Source of the DNA: Dyadobacter fanqingshengii
GTDB taxonomy: Bacteria > Bacteroidota > Bacteroidia > Cytophagales > Spirosomataceae
Length of the DNA: 64,000 bases
Direction of reading: 5' to 3'
Assembly: GCF_023822005.2 (NCBI RefSeq)
Contig: NZ_CP098806.1
Span: forward strand, 5,392,501 to 5,456,500
The notes beneath the pieces were generated by a model. It saw only the letters and a program-made list of their open reading frames with translations. It was not told where the DNA came from and did no database searches. Positions 19,222-28,722 of this stretch are shown here, one piece after another. How positions within the stretch are numbered: the first letter of the stretch is position 1; each line of letters starts with the position of its first letter. A program made the translations under genes and the position numbers.

Positions 19222-21651
19222 TCAGGCATCATCGCCCCCGTTAGCACTTATTTTCCCAAAGCGATATTGGAAGGTCAGGTTAACCAACCGGTTTGTCTGC
19301 TGCCAGAGGGAATTTTGGGAGTAAGTAGCCGTATTCAACTGGCTTTTGTAAGCCCTCGACAAAAATATGTCCTGAACGTTAAAGGAGATTGTTGCCTTTT
19401 TTTCCAAAAGCTCCTTACGAATACCCATATTGGCAATAAATACACCTTCACGCGTTCCCTGCGCAATAGCCCTGGGCCCTTCATAATTGATATAAGCCGA
19501 TGCCCGGAAATCCGCAGGAAGCGTTATGAACGCATTCAGGTTTCCTGAGTAACTCCAAGTTCTGTTGTCAATTTGTGCGACTTGGGATACAACCTCACTT
19601 CTGAAAACCCGGCCGCTGCCATTGATTTTCAGCACTTCAAAAAGGGTTTGGGAAAAGTCGGTTTCAAGTCCATAAGAAAGCTCGCGTCCCACGTTTGCAA
19701 ACTGCGTTAATGATATGCCGGTTTCGTCAATCGTCCTGATGCGGGTGATGGCATTATTGGAATAATCCATGAACAATGATGGTCCCCAGCCGCCCGAAGC
19801 TTCGTAATTGGAATAGCCCATTTCGGCCTTATGCGTAAATTCAGGTTTCAGCGTAGGGTTCCCGGATTGAATGTTCCTCGGATCCGAAACGTCGGTATAA
19901 GGGTTGAGCCAATCCGCTTCCGGCCGTTGCACGCGACGGCTGTAATTCAGTTTCAGCTGAGCAGATTCCCCTAGCTTACGGGTTAGCGCGAGGCTTGGCA
20001 CAAGCGTAAGGAAATGTACATTGAATGCGCGGTTAATGCTTATCTGATTAATGTCCTGGTTGTAATCTGTTACGCGCAGTCCCGCACGCATGCCCCAGAG
20101 ATCTGTTTTTTGGGAAAATGTCATGAAACCCGTGTAAGTCGCGTCCTTATAGCCAAATACGTTGCTAATGTTCGGGTCAAACACGTAGCTTCCGGTTTCC
20201 TTCGACATGTTATAAAAAGCGTTGGTGTTGTCGTTAGCACTCATACGCGAGCGCAAACCCACTTGCAATGTTGCTTTCTTGGTGATCGGCCAGGTGTAAT
20301 CTGTGTTGAGAAATAGGGAGTGGCGTTTGTTGTCGCGCAGGTTTTGCTGATTGCGCATCAGACTATCGATCTCGCTTTCCTGATTGTAGTAAGATTCACC
20401 GTCCGACTCGCCAAGAGAATAACTGGAGGTGAAGGTGAGCTGATGATCTTTATCATCAAATTTCTTACGGTAATCCAGGTTGAAGTTTAGGTTCTCACCA
20501 TTCCCTTTGCTGTTGTTCAGGCGGTTAAATCTCTCGGTTGCGTTACCGGAAGCGAAGCTGGTTTCATTTAACAGGTTGCTGTTATTACGGCTCTGGTCAC
20601 GCGAATAGTTTACGCCCAGTTCAAGCGAATTTTTATCATTGATATCGTAATTGACACCAATACGTCCGAAAGCATTTTTTCCTTTGTTGCCGCCCGTTCC
20701 GGTTTGTTCAAGGTGTGAAGTGTTTTCTGAAATAAAATTATCGCGGCTCAGATTTCTCTTCCAGGTCATATTTCTGGATTGGCCGCTCAGCGAAGCATTC
20801 ACACCCACTTTTCCCATGCGATAGCTCAGGTTACCCGATGCGCTATGGTTGTTTTTGTTGCCCAGGCTTGCGCGCAAACCGCCGTTTGTGCCACGTATTT
20901 TTGTTTTTTTCGTAATAATGTCGATCACACCCGAAGCGCCCTCGCCTTCGTATTTGGCCGATGGCGTGGTCATTACGTCAATGCGCTCGATAAGGTTTGC
21001 GGGGAAAGATTGAAGAATGGTGGGCAAATCGCTGCCATATAAATTTGAAGGTTTGCCATCGATCAGAACCACCACATTGCCTTTACCCCGAACTTGCGGA
21101 TTTCCGTTTTCATCCAGCGAAACAGCGGGCACTTTTTCAAGCAGATCGCTTACATTATTGCTGGTTGCAAGCATATCCTTTCCGATGTTGACGATCTTCT
21201 TATCAATGTCATCCACGATCATGCTTTTCTCACCCTTAACGATTACCTCATTCAGTTTTTGCGCCTCCGGCAGGATTGTAATGTTTCCCAGATCCAATAA
21301 GCTGGCTTCCGCCGAAACATTGATATTGGGAACAAATAATGTTTGGTATCCCATATTGGTAACCCGCAGCACATATTTTCCTGGCGTAACATTGGCAATG
21401 CTGAATGCGCCGTTTTCATCAGCAACACTTCCACTGGCCAGTGACGAATCTTTGGAAGCGAGCAAGGCGATCGTAGCAAAACTGACGCCGACATTGCCGG
21501 GAGATTCAACAATTTTCCCGATAAGCTTGCCTCCGTCTACGTACACGTTTTTTGTGTCAAAAATAGGATTGGCAAAAACTTGGACAGAATCAAAAAATAA
21601 AACACTGAATAGAAATAGGGCAGAAAAGTTAAGAAACGGAGTTCTTTTCAC
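19222..21651 (-). CDS. TonB-dependent outer-membrane receptor with carboxypeptidase-like N-terminal domain
   Basis: An outer-membrane beta-barrel transporter of the family with a CarboxypepD_reg-like domain (about 40-120) that precedes the plug. The plug region contains LNEVIVKGE, a VSDLLEKVPAVSLDENGNPQVRG-type plug motif, and GEGASGVIDIITKK at its end. About 600 residues of barrel strands follow, with LNYSRRVQRPEADWLNPY. The barrel belongs to the OMP_b-brl_3 type often of unknown substrate. I prefer GTG at 21651, which gives a standard signal peptide (KRTPFLNFSALFLFSVLFF); a TTG at 21696 would add 15 atypical residues. There is no SusD partner, so it is probably not a Sus-type glycan importer. 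Confidence 0.9.
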   Translation of the reverse strand: MKRTPFLNFSALFLFSVLFFDSVQVFANPIFDTKNVYVDGGKLIGKIVESPGNVGVSFATIALLASKDSSLASGSVADENGAFSIANVTPGKYVLRVTNMGYQTLFVPNINVSAEASLLDLGNITILPEAQKLNEVIVKGEKSMIVDDIDKKIVNIGKDMLATSNNVSDLLEKVPAVSLDENGNPQVRGKGNVVVLIDGKPSNLYGSDLPTILQSFPANLIERIDVMTTPSAKYEGEGASGVIDIITKKTKIRGTNGGLRASLGNKNNHSASGNLSYRMGKVGVNASLSGQSRNMTWKRNLSRDNFISENTSHLEQTGTGGNKGKNAFGRIGVNYDINDKNSLELGVNYSRDQSRNNSNLLNETSFASGNATERFNRLNNSKGNGENLNFNLDYRKKFDDKDHQLTFTSSYSLGESDGESYYNQESEIDSLMRNQQNLRDNKRHSLFLNTDYTWPITKKATLQVGLRSRMSANDNTNAFYNMSKETGSYVFDPNISNVFGYKDATYTGFMTFSQKTDLWGMRAGLRVTDYNQDINQISINRAFNVHFLTLVPSLALTRKLGESAQLKLNYSRRVQRPEADWLNPYTDVSDPRNIQSGNPTLKPEFTHKAEMGYSNYEASGGWGPSLFMDYSNNAITRIRTIDETGISLTQFANVGRELSYGLETDFSQTLFEVLKINGSGRVFRSEVVSQVAQIDNRTWSYSGNLNAFITLPADFRASAYINYEGPRAIAQGTREGVFIANMGIRKELLEKKATISFNVQDIFLSRAYKSQLNTATYSQNSLWQQTNRLVNLTFQYRFGKISANGGDDA

Positions 21652-21914
21652 GGGTATAGGTTTTAGATTTTTATTAGGAGTTAAGTTACCAATCAAGTAA
21701 ATGAAGCGTGTGTTTTGGATAAAACCGTGTTAACGAAAAGGCAACCGGCTCATCCAGGCAGGAACATTTGTAACGCGCAGAATATCTGATTAATTACATA
21801 AAATTATAAAAAAATTAAGAATTGATGTATTTTAAAAGTGTGTTTGGCAAAATACAGTTTAAGTTTTATCCTTTTTGCTCAAATGCCTTTTCGAAAGAGC
21901 GGATAGGTTTTCAG

Positions 21915-21922
21915 TATATTTG
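21915..21922 (+). promoter_or_regulatory. -7 promoter element (TATATTTG) of the small-protein/nucleotidyltransferase unit
   Basis: TATATTTG matches the Bacteroidota TAnnTTTG element exactly and lies 20 bases upstream of the ATG at 21943. A weak T-rich -33 region (TTTT at 21888) precedes it. The implied leader is about 14 bases. Confidence 0.5.
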
Positions 21923-21942
21923 TTTACCTGACAATAGGACAA

Positions 21943-22146
21943 ATGGAAAAGAAAAGAGTAATCACTTTCTATAAAGATAAAGGCGAGCCATATTTTCAGG
22001 CGATGCTGGACAGTATGAAAGAAAGTCCGGCCGAGCGCTTTGTTAAGTTTTTTGAAAATAAAGCGAAAATGGACGCATTTCTTGGATTAGTGAAACCCAA
22101 AGGATCTCGCCGCACACTTACGATTCGTAAACCAGAATGGATTTAG
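21943..22146 (+). CDS. 67-aa basic protein paired with a nucleotidyltransferase
   Basis: I do not recognise a named family. The protein starts EKKRVITFYKDKGEPYFQAM, has a middle helical stretch (SPAERFVKFFENKAKMDAFLG) and a basic C-terminal tail (KPKGSRRTLTIRKPEWI). It has a near-perfect promoter box and its last 10 bases overlap the nucleotidyltransferase gene in another frame. This tight overlap of a small basic protein with a minimal nucleotidyltransferase is the layout of toxin-antitoxin pairs. The small member would be the antitoxin or regulator; this is inference. Confidence 0.75.
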   Translation: MEKKRVITFYKDKGEPYFQAMLDSMKESPAERFVKFFENKAKMDAFLGLVKPKGSRRTLTIRKPEWI

Positions 22147-22625
22147 AAAATAATGAGTTTGTCCAGTTCACTAAATGTGCTCAGGAGCAAAAACTTGAAT
22201 ATATTGTAATTGGAGGTTTTGCCCTTTTTCTTAACGGTTTAAACAGAGCTACTAATGACGTAGATATCTGGATTAACCCAACGAAAGAAAACGGTGCCCG
22301 GCTCGTGTCGGTTTTTCGTTGTATGGATTTGGATGAAAGTGCGTTGGCAAAACTCGAATTATTGGATTTTACTCAGCCACAGGTTTTTGGCTTCGAAGGC
22401 CAAATTGATATATTGACCAGCATTCATCGCCTATTTGACTTTTCACAAGTTTTCGGTCGGTCAAGGAAATTCGAAAGCCCTCATGGTGCAACAATCCATT
22501 TTTTGCATTTAAATGATCTTCGGGAGGTAAAAATTTTAGCCCGCCGACCTCAGGATATTCGCGACGTTATCATGATCGATGACTTTTTGAAGTTACAGAA
22601 TGATGCAGACAGCAAGAATGACTAA
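22137..22625 (+). CDS. Nucleotidyltransferase-fold protein (possible toxin of a TA pair)
   Basis: A 162-aa protein of the DNA polymerase beta-like nucleotidyltransferase superfamily. The signature IGGFALFLNG (GG at 26-27) is followed by TNDVDIWI with D41 and D43. A third acidic residue, D91 in GQIDILTS, completes the catalytic triad. The layout resembles AbiEii/DUF1814 and DUF6036-type proteins, which transfer nucleotides to tRNA or proteins. It overlaps the small gene before it by 10 bases. A role in tRNA or protein modification, phage defence or plasmid-like stabilisation is possible; the substrate is unknown. Confidence 0.82.
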   Translation: MDLENNEFVQFTKCAQEQKLEYIVIGGFALFLNGLNRATNDVDIWINPTKENGARLVSVFRCMDLDESALAKLELLDFTQPQVFGFEGQIDILTSIHRLFDFSQVFGRSRKFESPHGATIHFLHLNDLREVKILARRPQDIRDVIMIDDFLKLQNDADSKND

Positions 22626-22640
22626 ACCTCATAAATAAAA

Positions 22641-22690
22641 ATCCTGCAACCGACAGAGGCTTCTTCTGAAAGATCATATTTTTGCAGGAT
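22641..22690 (+). promoter_or_regulatory. Inverted repeat and TATTTTTG element overlapping the pyrD start codon
   Basis: ATCCTGCAA (22641-22649) is complementary to TTGCAGGAT (22682-22690), which covers the first two bases of the pyrD ATG. TATTTTTG at 22677-22684 matches the -7 consensus and would place the transcription start at or next to the ATG. The repeat may be the terminator of the preceding unit, an initiation-blocking hairpin, or chance. Confidence 0.4.
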
Positions 22691-23720
22691 GTATAAAATT
22701 CTCGTTTCTCCTATACTTTTCCTGTTTGATGCTGAAAGCATCCATTATTTTGTCTGTGAACTACTGCGGTTCGCTTTTAAAATTCCCTTTGTCCCGCAAA
22801 TATTAAGATCCCTTTATACTTACGATCACCCGGATTTGGTTCAGGAAGTGGCTGGATTGAGATTTCGTAATCCCGTGGGACTGGCGGCCGGATTTGATAA
22901 GAATGCGGAAATGGTGGACGAGCTGGAAGCATTGGGCTTTGGCTTTATCGAAATCGGGACGGTGACGCCAAGGCCGCAGCCAGGCAATGAGAAGCCGAGA
23001 TTATTCAGGCTGAAAAAAGATAAGGCGCTCATTAACAGGATGGGTTTTAATAATAAAGGCGCAGCAGTTGCGGCCGCGAAACTGGCTAACCGGAAATCGA
23101 AAATCCTGGTAGGCGGGAACATTGGAAAAAATAAAGACACGCCAAACGAGCAGGCACTGGACGACTATTTGATCTGTTTCAGGCAGCTATTTGATGTTGT
23201 CGATTATTTTGTTGTCAATGTAAGCTCACCCAATACGCCCGGATTACGGGATTTGCAGGAAAAAGAACCACTTACTGCGCTATTACGCGAACTTCAGAAA
23301 AAGAATAAAGAAAAATTTAATCCAAAACCCATATTTTTAAAGATCGCTCCAGACCTGACCCTAAGTCAGCTGGATGATATTATTGACATTGTAAAAGAAA
23401 CCGGGATCGCAGGCGTTATCGCTACTAACACCACCATCAGCCGGGCAGACCTTCGTACGAGCCAGGCTGAAATTGAAGCAGCAGGAGCGGGCGGACTGAG
23501 CGGCGCGCCGCTTGCACACCGTGCGACGGAAGTAATTCGTTACATTTGCGATAAGTCCAACCATGCGTTTCCCGTTATCGGAGTTGGCGGAATCGGTTCG
23601 GCGAAGGAAGCCATTGATAAAAAAAATGCAGGAGCCAGCTTGCTGCAACTATACACAGGATTTATATATGAAGGGCCAGATTTGGTAAAAGACATTTGCA
23701 AATCTTTGGTCAGAAAGTAA
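22689..23720 (+). CDS. pyrD: Dihydroorotate dehydrogenase (quinone), class 2
   Basis: Oxidises dihydroorotate to orotate in pyrimidine synthesis and passes electrons to membrane quinones through FMN. The 343-aa protein has the class 2 N-terminal membrane-associating helices ([28 protein letters not shown]), the FMN loop [12 protein letters not shown] and [11 protein letters not shown], and the catalytic-serine region [16 protein letters not shown] and GAGGLSG for FMN phosphate are present. It is followed by ftsK after 38 bases. Confidence 0.97.
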   Translation: MYKILVSPILFLFDAESIHYFVCELLRFAFKIPFVPQILRSLYTYDHPDLVQEVAGLRFRNPVGLAAGFDKNAEMVDELEALGFGFIEIGTVTPRPQPGNEKPRLFRLKKDKALINRMGFNNKGAAVAAAKLANRKSKILVGGNIGKNKDTPNEQALDDYLICFRQLFDVVDYFVVNVSSPNTPGLRDLQEKEPLTALLRELQKKNKEKFNPKPIFLKIAPDLTLSQLDDIIDIVKETGIAGVIATNTTISRADLRTSQAEIEAAGAGGLSGAPLAHRATEVIRYICDKSNHAFPVIGVGGIGSAKEAIDKKNAGASLLQLYTGFIYEGPDLVKDICKSLVRK

Positions 23721-23758
23721 GAGAAATACCACTTCACGCATCCCAGAATTGAAGCTAA

Positions 23759-26293
23759 ATGTCAGTAAATAAGCTCAGAGGAAATACTCAGCGCCAAAAA
23801 ACAGAAGAAACAAGCAGTCCCGGTTTTCGAATATCGTTAGATTGGGACCACATTTTTTCCAATCCAAAGAACATCTTGGCCTGGGGCACTTTTTTCATTG
23901 TGCTCGGCCTCATCATGGAAATTTCTTTCCTTTCCTACATCATCACCGGCCTCTCGGACCAGAGCGTTATTGATGGCATCGGGCAAGAATCCATTCGTGA
24001 CGCAGGACGGCAAACGCGCAATTTCTTTGGCGTGCTGGGTGCGGTCGTCTCCCATTTTTTTGTCTATCGCTGGTTTGGCGTAGGCGCGCTTTTACTCCCG
24101 CTTGTGCCATTTATTGCAGGTTGGAAAATGGCTTTTGGAAAGGAACTTTTATCCTTGACCAGAACCACTAAGGAAGTGATTTTCTTTACTTTATGGCTGA
24201 GTGTCATGATGGGCTACGTGGTCCTGATGAGCAATAAAGAAAACACATTAAGCTTCGTTTCGGGCGGCATTGGTTATATGATCAATGTGACGCTTTTTGA
24301 CTGGCTTAAATGGGGGAGCGTCATTCCGATCATCTTCGCACTGTTTGTGTTCGCCGTTTTCTTTTATGATGCCAAATCTGCGTATGAAGCCTGGCAGCTT
24401 AAAAATGCGAGACCTGACGTTGGCCCGGATACAAAGGAAGATGCCGTTCCGGGAGCCGAGGAAAAAGTGGTTGCAGAACAGCGCAATTTTACGTCCGTGG
24501 TTAATGATACATATGACGACGAGGAATTGGTAGTTGAGGAAAAAGCGCAGCCGGTTAAGCCGGTTATTGAGCTGGAAACCGAGCCAAAGATCGAAGTTGT
24601 TGCTAATGCTGCGCCGGTTTTTGTCCCGGTAAAGCCAACACCTGTTACAACCATCCCAACGACGCCGCTGAAATTAGAACTTGAAGTAGAGGATACAACC
24701 GTTCATTCCAATGGTCAGGTTGAGGAAGAGGAGTTTGAGGATGAGGATATTAATGCAACCGTCCTGCGTGAATTTGGTCAATATGACCCGATGCTGGATT
24801 TGCCGACTTATCAGTTTCCAAGCATAGGACTGCTGAATGATGCAGTGGATAACCAGCATGAAAAAGTAAGTCAGGAAGAGCTGGAAAGTAATAAAACGCG
24901 GATCGTAGACACACTTGGAAGTTACGGGATCAACATTTCGAAGATCAAAGCCACGATCGGGCCGACAGTAACATTATACGAAATCATCCCGGAAGCAGGG
25001 GTCAGGATCTCGAAAATCAAGAACCTGGAAGGCGACATTGCATTGAGTTTGGCAGCACTGGGGATCCGTATCATCGCGCCGATGCCCGGAAGAGGAACAA
25101 TTGGTATTGAGGTGCCGAATAAGAACCGGGAAACCGTTTTCATCCGCTCTGTTTTGTCCAGCGAAAAGTTCATGAAAGCAAATTACGATTTGCCGATTGT
25201 GTTGGGGAAAACAATTTCAAACGACATTCATATCGTCGATCTGGCGAAAATGCCTCACCTTCTAATGGCCGGGGCAACGGGACAAGGAAAGTCTGTGGGC
25301 TTAAATGTGATCCTGGCTTCACTGATTTATAAAAAGCATCCCGCAGAGTTGAAGTTCGTATTGGTTGATCCTAAAAAGGTTGAACTAACATTATTCAACA
25401 AACTGGAAAGACACTTCCTGGCTAAGCTCCCTAATGCGGAGGAGGCGATCATTACCGATACAAAAAAGGTAATTTTCACACTCAATTCGTTGTGTATAGA
25501 AATGGACTCGCGCTACGATCTGCTGAAAGAAGCGTCAGTTCGTAACCTGAAAGAATACAATGCCAAGTTCGCCCAAAGACGCCTGAACCCTGAAAAAGGA
25601 CATCGCTTTCTTCCCTATATCGTGCTCGTTATCGATGAGCTTGCGGATTTAATGATGACAGCCGGAAAAGAGGTTGAAACGCCCATTGCGCGACTTGCCC
25701 AGCTAGCACGTGCCGTTGGTATTCACTTGGTCGTTGCCACACAACGCCCTTCTGTTAAGGTTATTACGGGTCTTATTAAGGCCAACTTCCCAGCACGTCT
25801 TTCTTTCCGTGTAACATCCAGCATTGACTCCCGCACCATTTTGGATATGGGTGGTGCAGAACAACTGGTTGGCCAGGGTGATATGCTTCTGGCAATCAAC
25901 TCAGAAGTGATCCGGCTGCAATGTCCGTTCATCGACACCAGAGAAATAGAAGATGTCTGCGAGTTTATTGGTGCACAAAGAGGTTATGATGACGCCTATG
26001 CATTGCCGGAATATGAAGGCGAGGATGCATCCGATGGCAAAGCAGACCTGAATCCGGATGATTTTGACGGATTACTTCCAGACGCTGCCAGGCTCATTGT
26101 TACCCACCAGCAGGGAAGCACTTCCTTAATCCAGCGCAAGATGAAGCTCGGCTACAACCGCGCCGGCAGGATTATGGATCAGCTGGAGTTGTTAGGTGTG
26201 GTGGGTCCATTCACAGGAAGTAAGGCGCGCGACGTCATGTTCCACGATCTGAGCGGTCTTGAAGAACAACTTCGCATGAGAGGCTTGATCTAG
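23759..26293 (+). CDS. ftsK: DNA translocase FtsK
   Basis: Pumps DNA toward the septum and activates chromosome dimer resolution during division. Four or five N-terminal TM helices (about residues 35-195) anchor it. A proline/glutamate-rich linker covers about 210-330. The motor has a Walker A GATGQGKSVGLN at about residue 505 and a Walker B region VLVIDELADLMM. The C-terminal gamma domain, QGSTSLIQRKMKLGYNRAGRIMDQLE, reads the KOPS/FtsK-orienting sequence. At 844 aa it is typical for Bacteroidota FtsK with a shorter linker than in E. coli. Confidence 0.97.
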   Translation: MSVNKLRGNTQRQKTEETSSPGFRISLDWDHIFSNPKNILAWGTFFIVLGLIMEISFLSYIITGLSDQSVIDGIGQESIRDAGRQTRNFFGVLGAVVSHFFVYRWFGVGALLLPLVPFIAGWKMAFGKELLSLTRTTKEVIFFTLWLSVMMGYVVLMSNKENTLSFVSGGIGYMINVTLFDWLKWGSVIPIIFALFVFAVFFYDAKSAYEAWQLKNARPDVGPDTKEDAVPGAEEKVVAEQRNFTSVVNDTYDDEELVVEEKAQPVKPVIELETEPKIEVVANAAPVFVPVKPTPVTTIPTTPLKLELEVEDTTVHSNGQVEEEEFEDEDINATVLREFGQYDPMLDLPTYQFPSIGLLNDAVDNQHEKVSQEELESNKTRIVDTLGSYGINISKIKATIGPTVTLYEIIPEAGVRISKIKNLEGDIALSLAALGIRIIAPMPGRGTIGIEVPNKNRETVFIRSVLSSEKFMKANYDLPIVLGKTISNDIHIVDLAKMPHLLMAGATGQGKSVGLNVILASLIYKKHPAELKFVLVDPKKVELTLFNKLERHFLAKLPNAEEAIITDTKKVIFTLNSLCIEMDSRYDLLKEASVRNLKEYNAKFAQRRLNPEKGHRFLPYIVLVIDELADLMMTAGKEVETPIARLAQLARAVGIHLVVATQRPSVKVITGLIKANFPARLSFRVTSSIDSRTILDMGGAEQLVGQGDMLLAINSEVIRLQCPFIDTREIEDVCEFIGAQRGYDDAYALPEYEGEDASDGKADLNPDDFDGLLPDAARLIVTHQQGSTSLIQRKMKLGYNRAGRIMDQLELLGVVGPFTGSKARDVMFHDLSGLEEQLRMRGLI

Positions 26294-26384
26294 CCATTAA
26301 ACCATTCCGATTGCTATTGGTCTAAAATTTGTAGCAAAACTGTTTCACACCCTTTTTAACTTACTAAGAACCAAAACGCTTTAT

Positions 26385-27035
26385 ATGAAAAGTTTCAGAA
26401 TCAGTGCCTATTTCTTCGCAGCAATGGTAATCTCTGGCTTGTCGGCGACGTCGGCCAATGCCCAGGGAGACAAAAAATCGTCGGCCATTCTGGAAGCAAT
26501 GAGCAACAAATACCAGAAAATAAAATCTTTCAAGGCCGTATTCACTTACACACCGGAAGGAGGGAAACCGCTCAAAGGAGAAGCAACGGTGAAAGGAACA
26601 AAATTCAGGCTTAAAATGGCTGGCCAGGAGATATTTAATGATGGAAAGCTGATGGCGACTTACATTAAGGAGACCAATGAAGTCAACCTTCAGGACTTTG
26701 ATCCAACAGCAACAGGCGATTTGGACCCGACAAAAATTTACACGGCATACAAGAAGGGTTTCAAATACGCTTTCCTGAAAGAGCAAAAAGAAGGTGCGAA
26801 GTCGCTGGAAGTGGTTGAACTGACGCCTACTAAAAAAGATAGCCAGGTGAACAAAGTGCAGATCGCCGTGAACAAGGCCGATAAATCCATTAGCAGCTGG
26901 ACAATATTCCAGAAAAATGGCCAGGAAGTGACTTATACAGTGAATGAATTCCAGCCGGATGTTACTGTTGCGGACACTTATTTTGCATTTAATGCAAAAC
27001 AATATCCAGGGGTGGAAGTTGTAGACCTCAGATAA
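26385..27035 (+). CDS. Periplasmic outer-membrane lipoprotein carrier, LolA-like
   Basis: A 216-aa exported protein with signal peptide MKSFRISAYFFAAMVISGLS and cleavage near ANAQ. The mature part (SAILEAMSNKYQKIKSFKAVFTYTPEGG) matches the LolA/COG2834 opening helix and strand and ends with PDVTVADTYFAFNAKQYPGVEVVDLR. It is probably a lipoprotein shuttle or related lipid-binding half-barrel. It follows ftsK by 91 bases, an order often seen in Bacteroidota, and ends in a strong terminator. Confidence 0.88.
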   Translation: MKSFRISAYFFAAMVISGLSATSANAQGDKKSSAILEAMSNKYQKIKSFKAVFTYTPEGGKPLKGEATVKGTKFRLKMAGQEIFNDGKLMATYIKETNEVNLQDFDPTATGDLDPTKIYTAYKKGFKYAFLKEQKEGAKSLEVVELTPTKKDSQVNKVQIAVNKADKSISSWTIFQKNGQEVTYTVNEFQPDVTVADTYFAFNAKQYPGVEVVDLR

Positions 27036-27057
27036 TTTTTTTAGTCATACAAAAAGC

Positions 27058-27092
27058 AAGGCGGCGGAATCTTTTGATCCCGCCGCCTTTTC
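27058..27092 (+). terminator. Strong intrinsic terminator after the LolA-like gene
   Basis: AAGGCGGCGG (27058-27067) and CCGCCGCCTT (27080-27089) form a perfect 10-bp GC-rich stem, followed by TTTTC. It can also end transcription from the opposite strand gene. Confidence 0.85.
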
Positions 27093-27124
27093 TTATCTAA
27101 TCTAAGCAAATCGTGCACTGATAA

Positions 27125-27592
27125 TTAATTAACAGCCTGGTGCAAATCCCGATATTTCTTAATCAGGTTATGCGATTCCAGCAACTCCGCTTTTTGATTG
27201 GCAATAATTTGTCTGATGTTTACCGGCAGATCTGTATCTGTTGCCAATGCATCGTCATATGCTTCCTGAGCTGCATCTTCGCCATATTCGCAGCTTTCAA
27301 GAACCGAAGTTCTGTCGTGGCCTGTGAATGTTGCTTTAATATCCATCCAAACTCTGTAAATCTTTCCCGAATTTGTAGTGCCCGTCGCAATCTCTCCTCC
27401 CAAATTTCTCACCTCGGCACTCAGCTCATTAATATTCTGACGGCTTTCGTTTGCCATCTTTTGAAATATCCCTCTCAAATCAAGGTCAATGTCCTCTACT
27501 TCCTCAACCGCTTTCTCATAACCGTCGATACGGTCGTTATTGATTTTTATCAAGTCATTCAAAACTTCAATAAGATTTTCATTGGTTTCCAT
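27125..27592 (-). CDS. PA2169-type four-helix-bundle protein (DUF2383)
   Basis: A 155-aa ferritin-like helical-bundle protein. The opening NENLIEVLNDLIKINNDRIDGYEKAVEEV and the central GGEIATGTTNSGKIYRVWMDIKATFTG are characteristic of the DUF2383 family. Its function is unknown; members are often linked to stress responses. There is no signal peptide, so it is cytoplasmic. It stands alone in opposite orientation to the LolA-like gene. Confidence 0.88.
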   Translation of the reverse strand: METNENLIEVLNDLIKINNDRIDGYEKAVEEVEDIDLDLRGIFQKMANESRQNINELSAEVRNLGGEIATGTTNSGKIYRVWMDIKATFTGHDRTSVLESCEYGEDAAQEAYDDALATDTDLPVNIRQIIANQKAELLESHNLIKKYRDLHQAVN

Positions 27593-27733
27593 AACTATGC
27601 CTATTTTGAGTTTGTGATAAGTTTATTCAATATTAAAGACCAGTCTAAAAATGCTGTGCCATCAGCCAATTTGGATTAAAAGGACTGCTTAAAGATTCCG
27701 AACTGAACGTATATGTAGTTCTTTTTGCACGGA

Positions 27734-28693
27734 TTACAAGGCGATACCAACTTTAACCCCTCCCCAGCGGTGGTCCATTCCGGTGTGGAATTCTCTGGTA
27801 AGAAAGGACTGATAATATTCCAGATAAATGCGCCAGTACTGCACAACCAAACCGAAATTGTCCTGAAACGTCACTCTGTTAATTTGAGACGATCTCAATT
27901 TGTAGGGACTATTTGTGGAGAACAAGCCGCCCTGTAATGTGGCGTCATATGCATTGAATCCAATAAGTGGCTGATTGTAAATGTAGCATTGAAGTTTCCG
28001 GGTTAATTTTACAGGCGCATTGTCAAATGGAGAATAAAACTTTCCGAGCCTCACTGTTAATCCCGCCTGCGCTTTGTTAGTTAATGTGCCCATTTGCATT
28101 TGGGTTTCAGTATTGAGTGCGACGTGATTTTTGTAATTGAAAACCTGTTTCTGAAACTGGACTGCATAATTGATGATCAAATCATTTTTAATCTGATTTT
28201 GCCAGCCTCTCGGATCTCGGTCGCCTGTCCATTCGTGAATTTTCGTCTGCATTTTTCCGGCAAAAGCTACGGGGCCTATCATTCCGGTGCTCAGGATAGC
28301 AACCAATCGTGTTTTTTTAAGCGTATCAACTGAAATACGAAATGATTTTAGCATGATGCATCCGGCAAAAGGGCGATCATTGTATAAAATGGCATCACTT
28401 GAAATGCTGGTAGGGGTGAAGCCGTAATGTTCAAAAGCCAGTCCATATTGCATGGACCGGCCCGTACGTAAGAGAAGTTTGTTCAGTGGATTTTTTCTTA
28501 AACCCGGTGTAATTAATTCAAAACTGTAACCCTGGGTGTAATAATAATCGCTTTTGGCAAAAAAATCATTGTCGTAATGCAGCCTGACATATTTATCGCC
28601 TGCAACATTTCTAAATAAAGCAGTTTGATCGATCCGCTGCGCCAGAGCAGGTTTTTGAACACACAAAAAAGCAAGGATAAGAATATATCGCAT
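27734..28693 (-). CDS. Lipid A deacylase LpxR-family outer-membrane protein
   Basis: An outer-membrane barrel hydrolase predicted to remove the 3'-acyloxyacyl group from lipid A. A signal peptide (MRYILILAFLCVQKPALAQ) is followed by HYDNDFFAKSDYYYTQGYSFELITP, which contains the DND...D..YT.G motif of the catalytic/calcium site. The remaining 260 residues show barrel-strand alternation and close with GVKVGIAL. The length (319 aa) matches LpxR. It lies downstream of the topoisomerase on the same strand with a 29-base gap. Confidence 0.85.
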   Translation of the reverse strand: MRYILILAFLCVQKPALAQRIDQTALFRNVAGDKYVRLHYDNDFFAKSDYYYTQGYSFELITPGLRKNPLNKLLLRTGRSMQYGLAFEHYGFTPTSISSDAILYNDRPFAGCIMLKSFRISVDTLKKTRLVAILSTGMIGPVAFAGKMQTKIHEWTGDRDPRGWQNQIKNDLIINYAVQFQKQVFNYKNHVALNTETQMQMGTLTNKAQAGLTVRLGKFYSPFDNAPVKLTRKLQCYIYNQPLIGFNAYDATLQGGLFSTNSPYKLRSSQINRVTFQDNFGLVVQYWRIYLEYYQSFLTREFHTGMDHRWGGVKVGIAL

Positions 28694-28722
28694 AGTGTTA
28701 TATATACGCTATTCCTCCAAGT

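Noticed and set aside
21017..21700. 227-aa open frame antisense to the TonB-dependent receptor
   Set aside because: Antisense shadow, rich in serine and threonine, with no signal peptide or domain.
26364..27002. 212-aa open frame antisense to the LolA-like gene
   Set aside because: Shadow of a conserved gene; composition (cysteine and phenylalanine rich) is typical of antisense frames.
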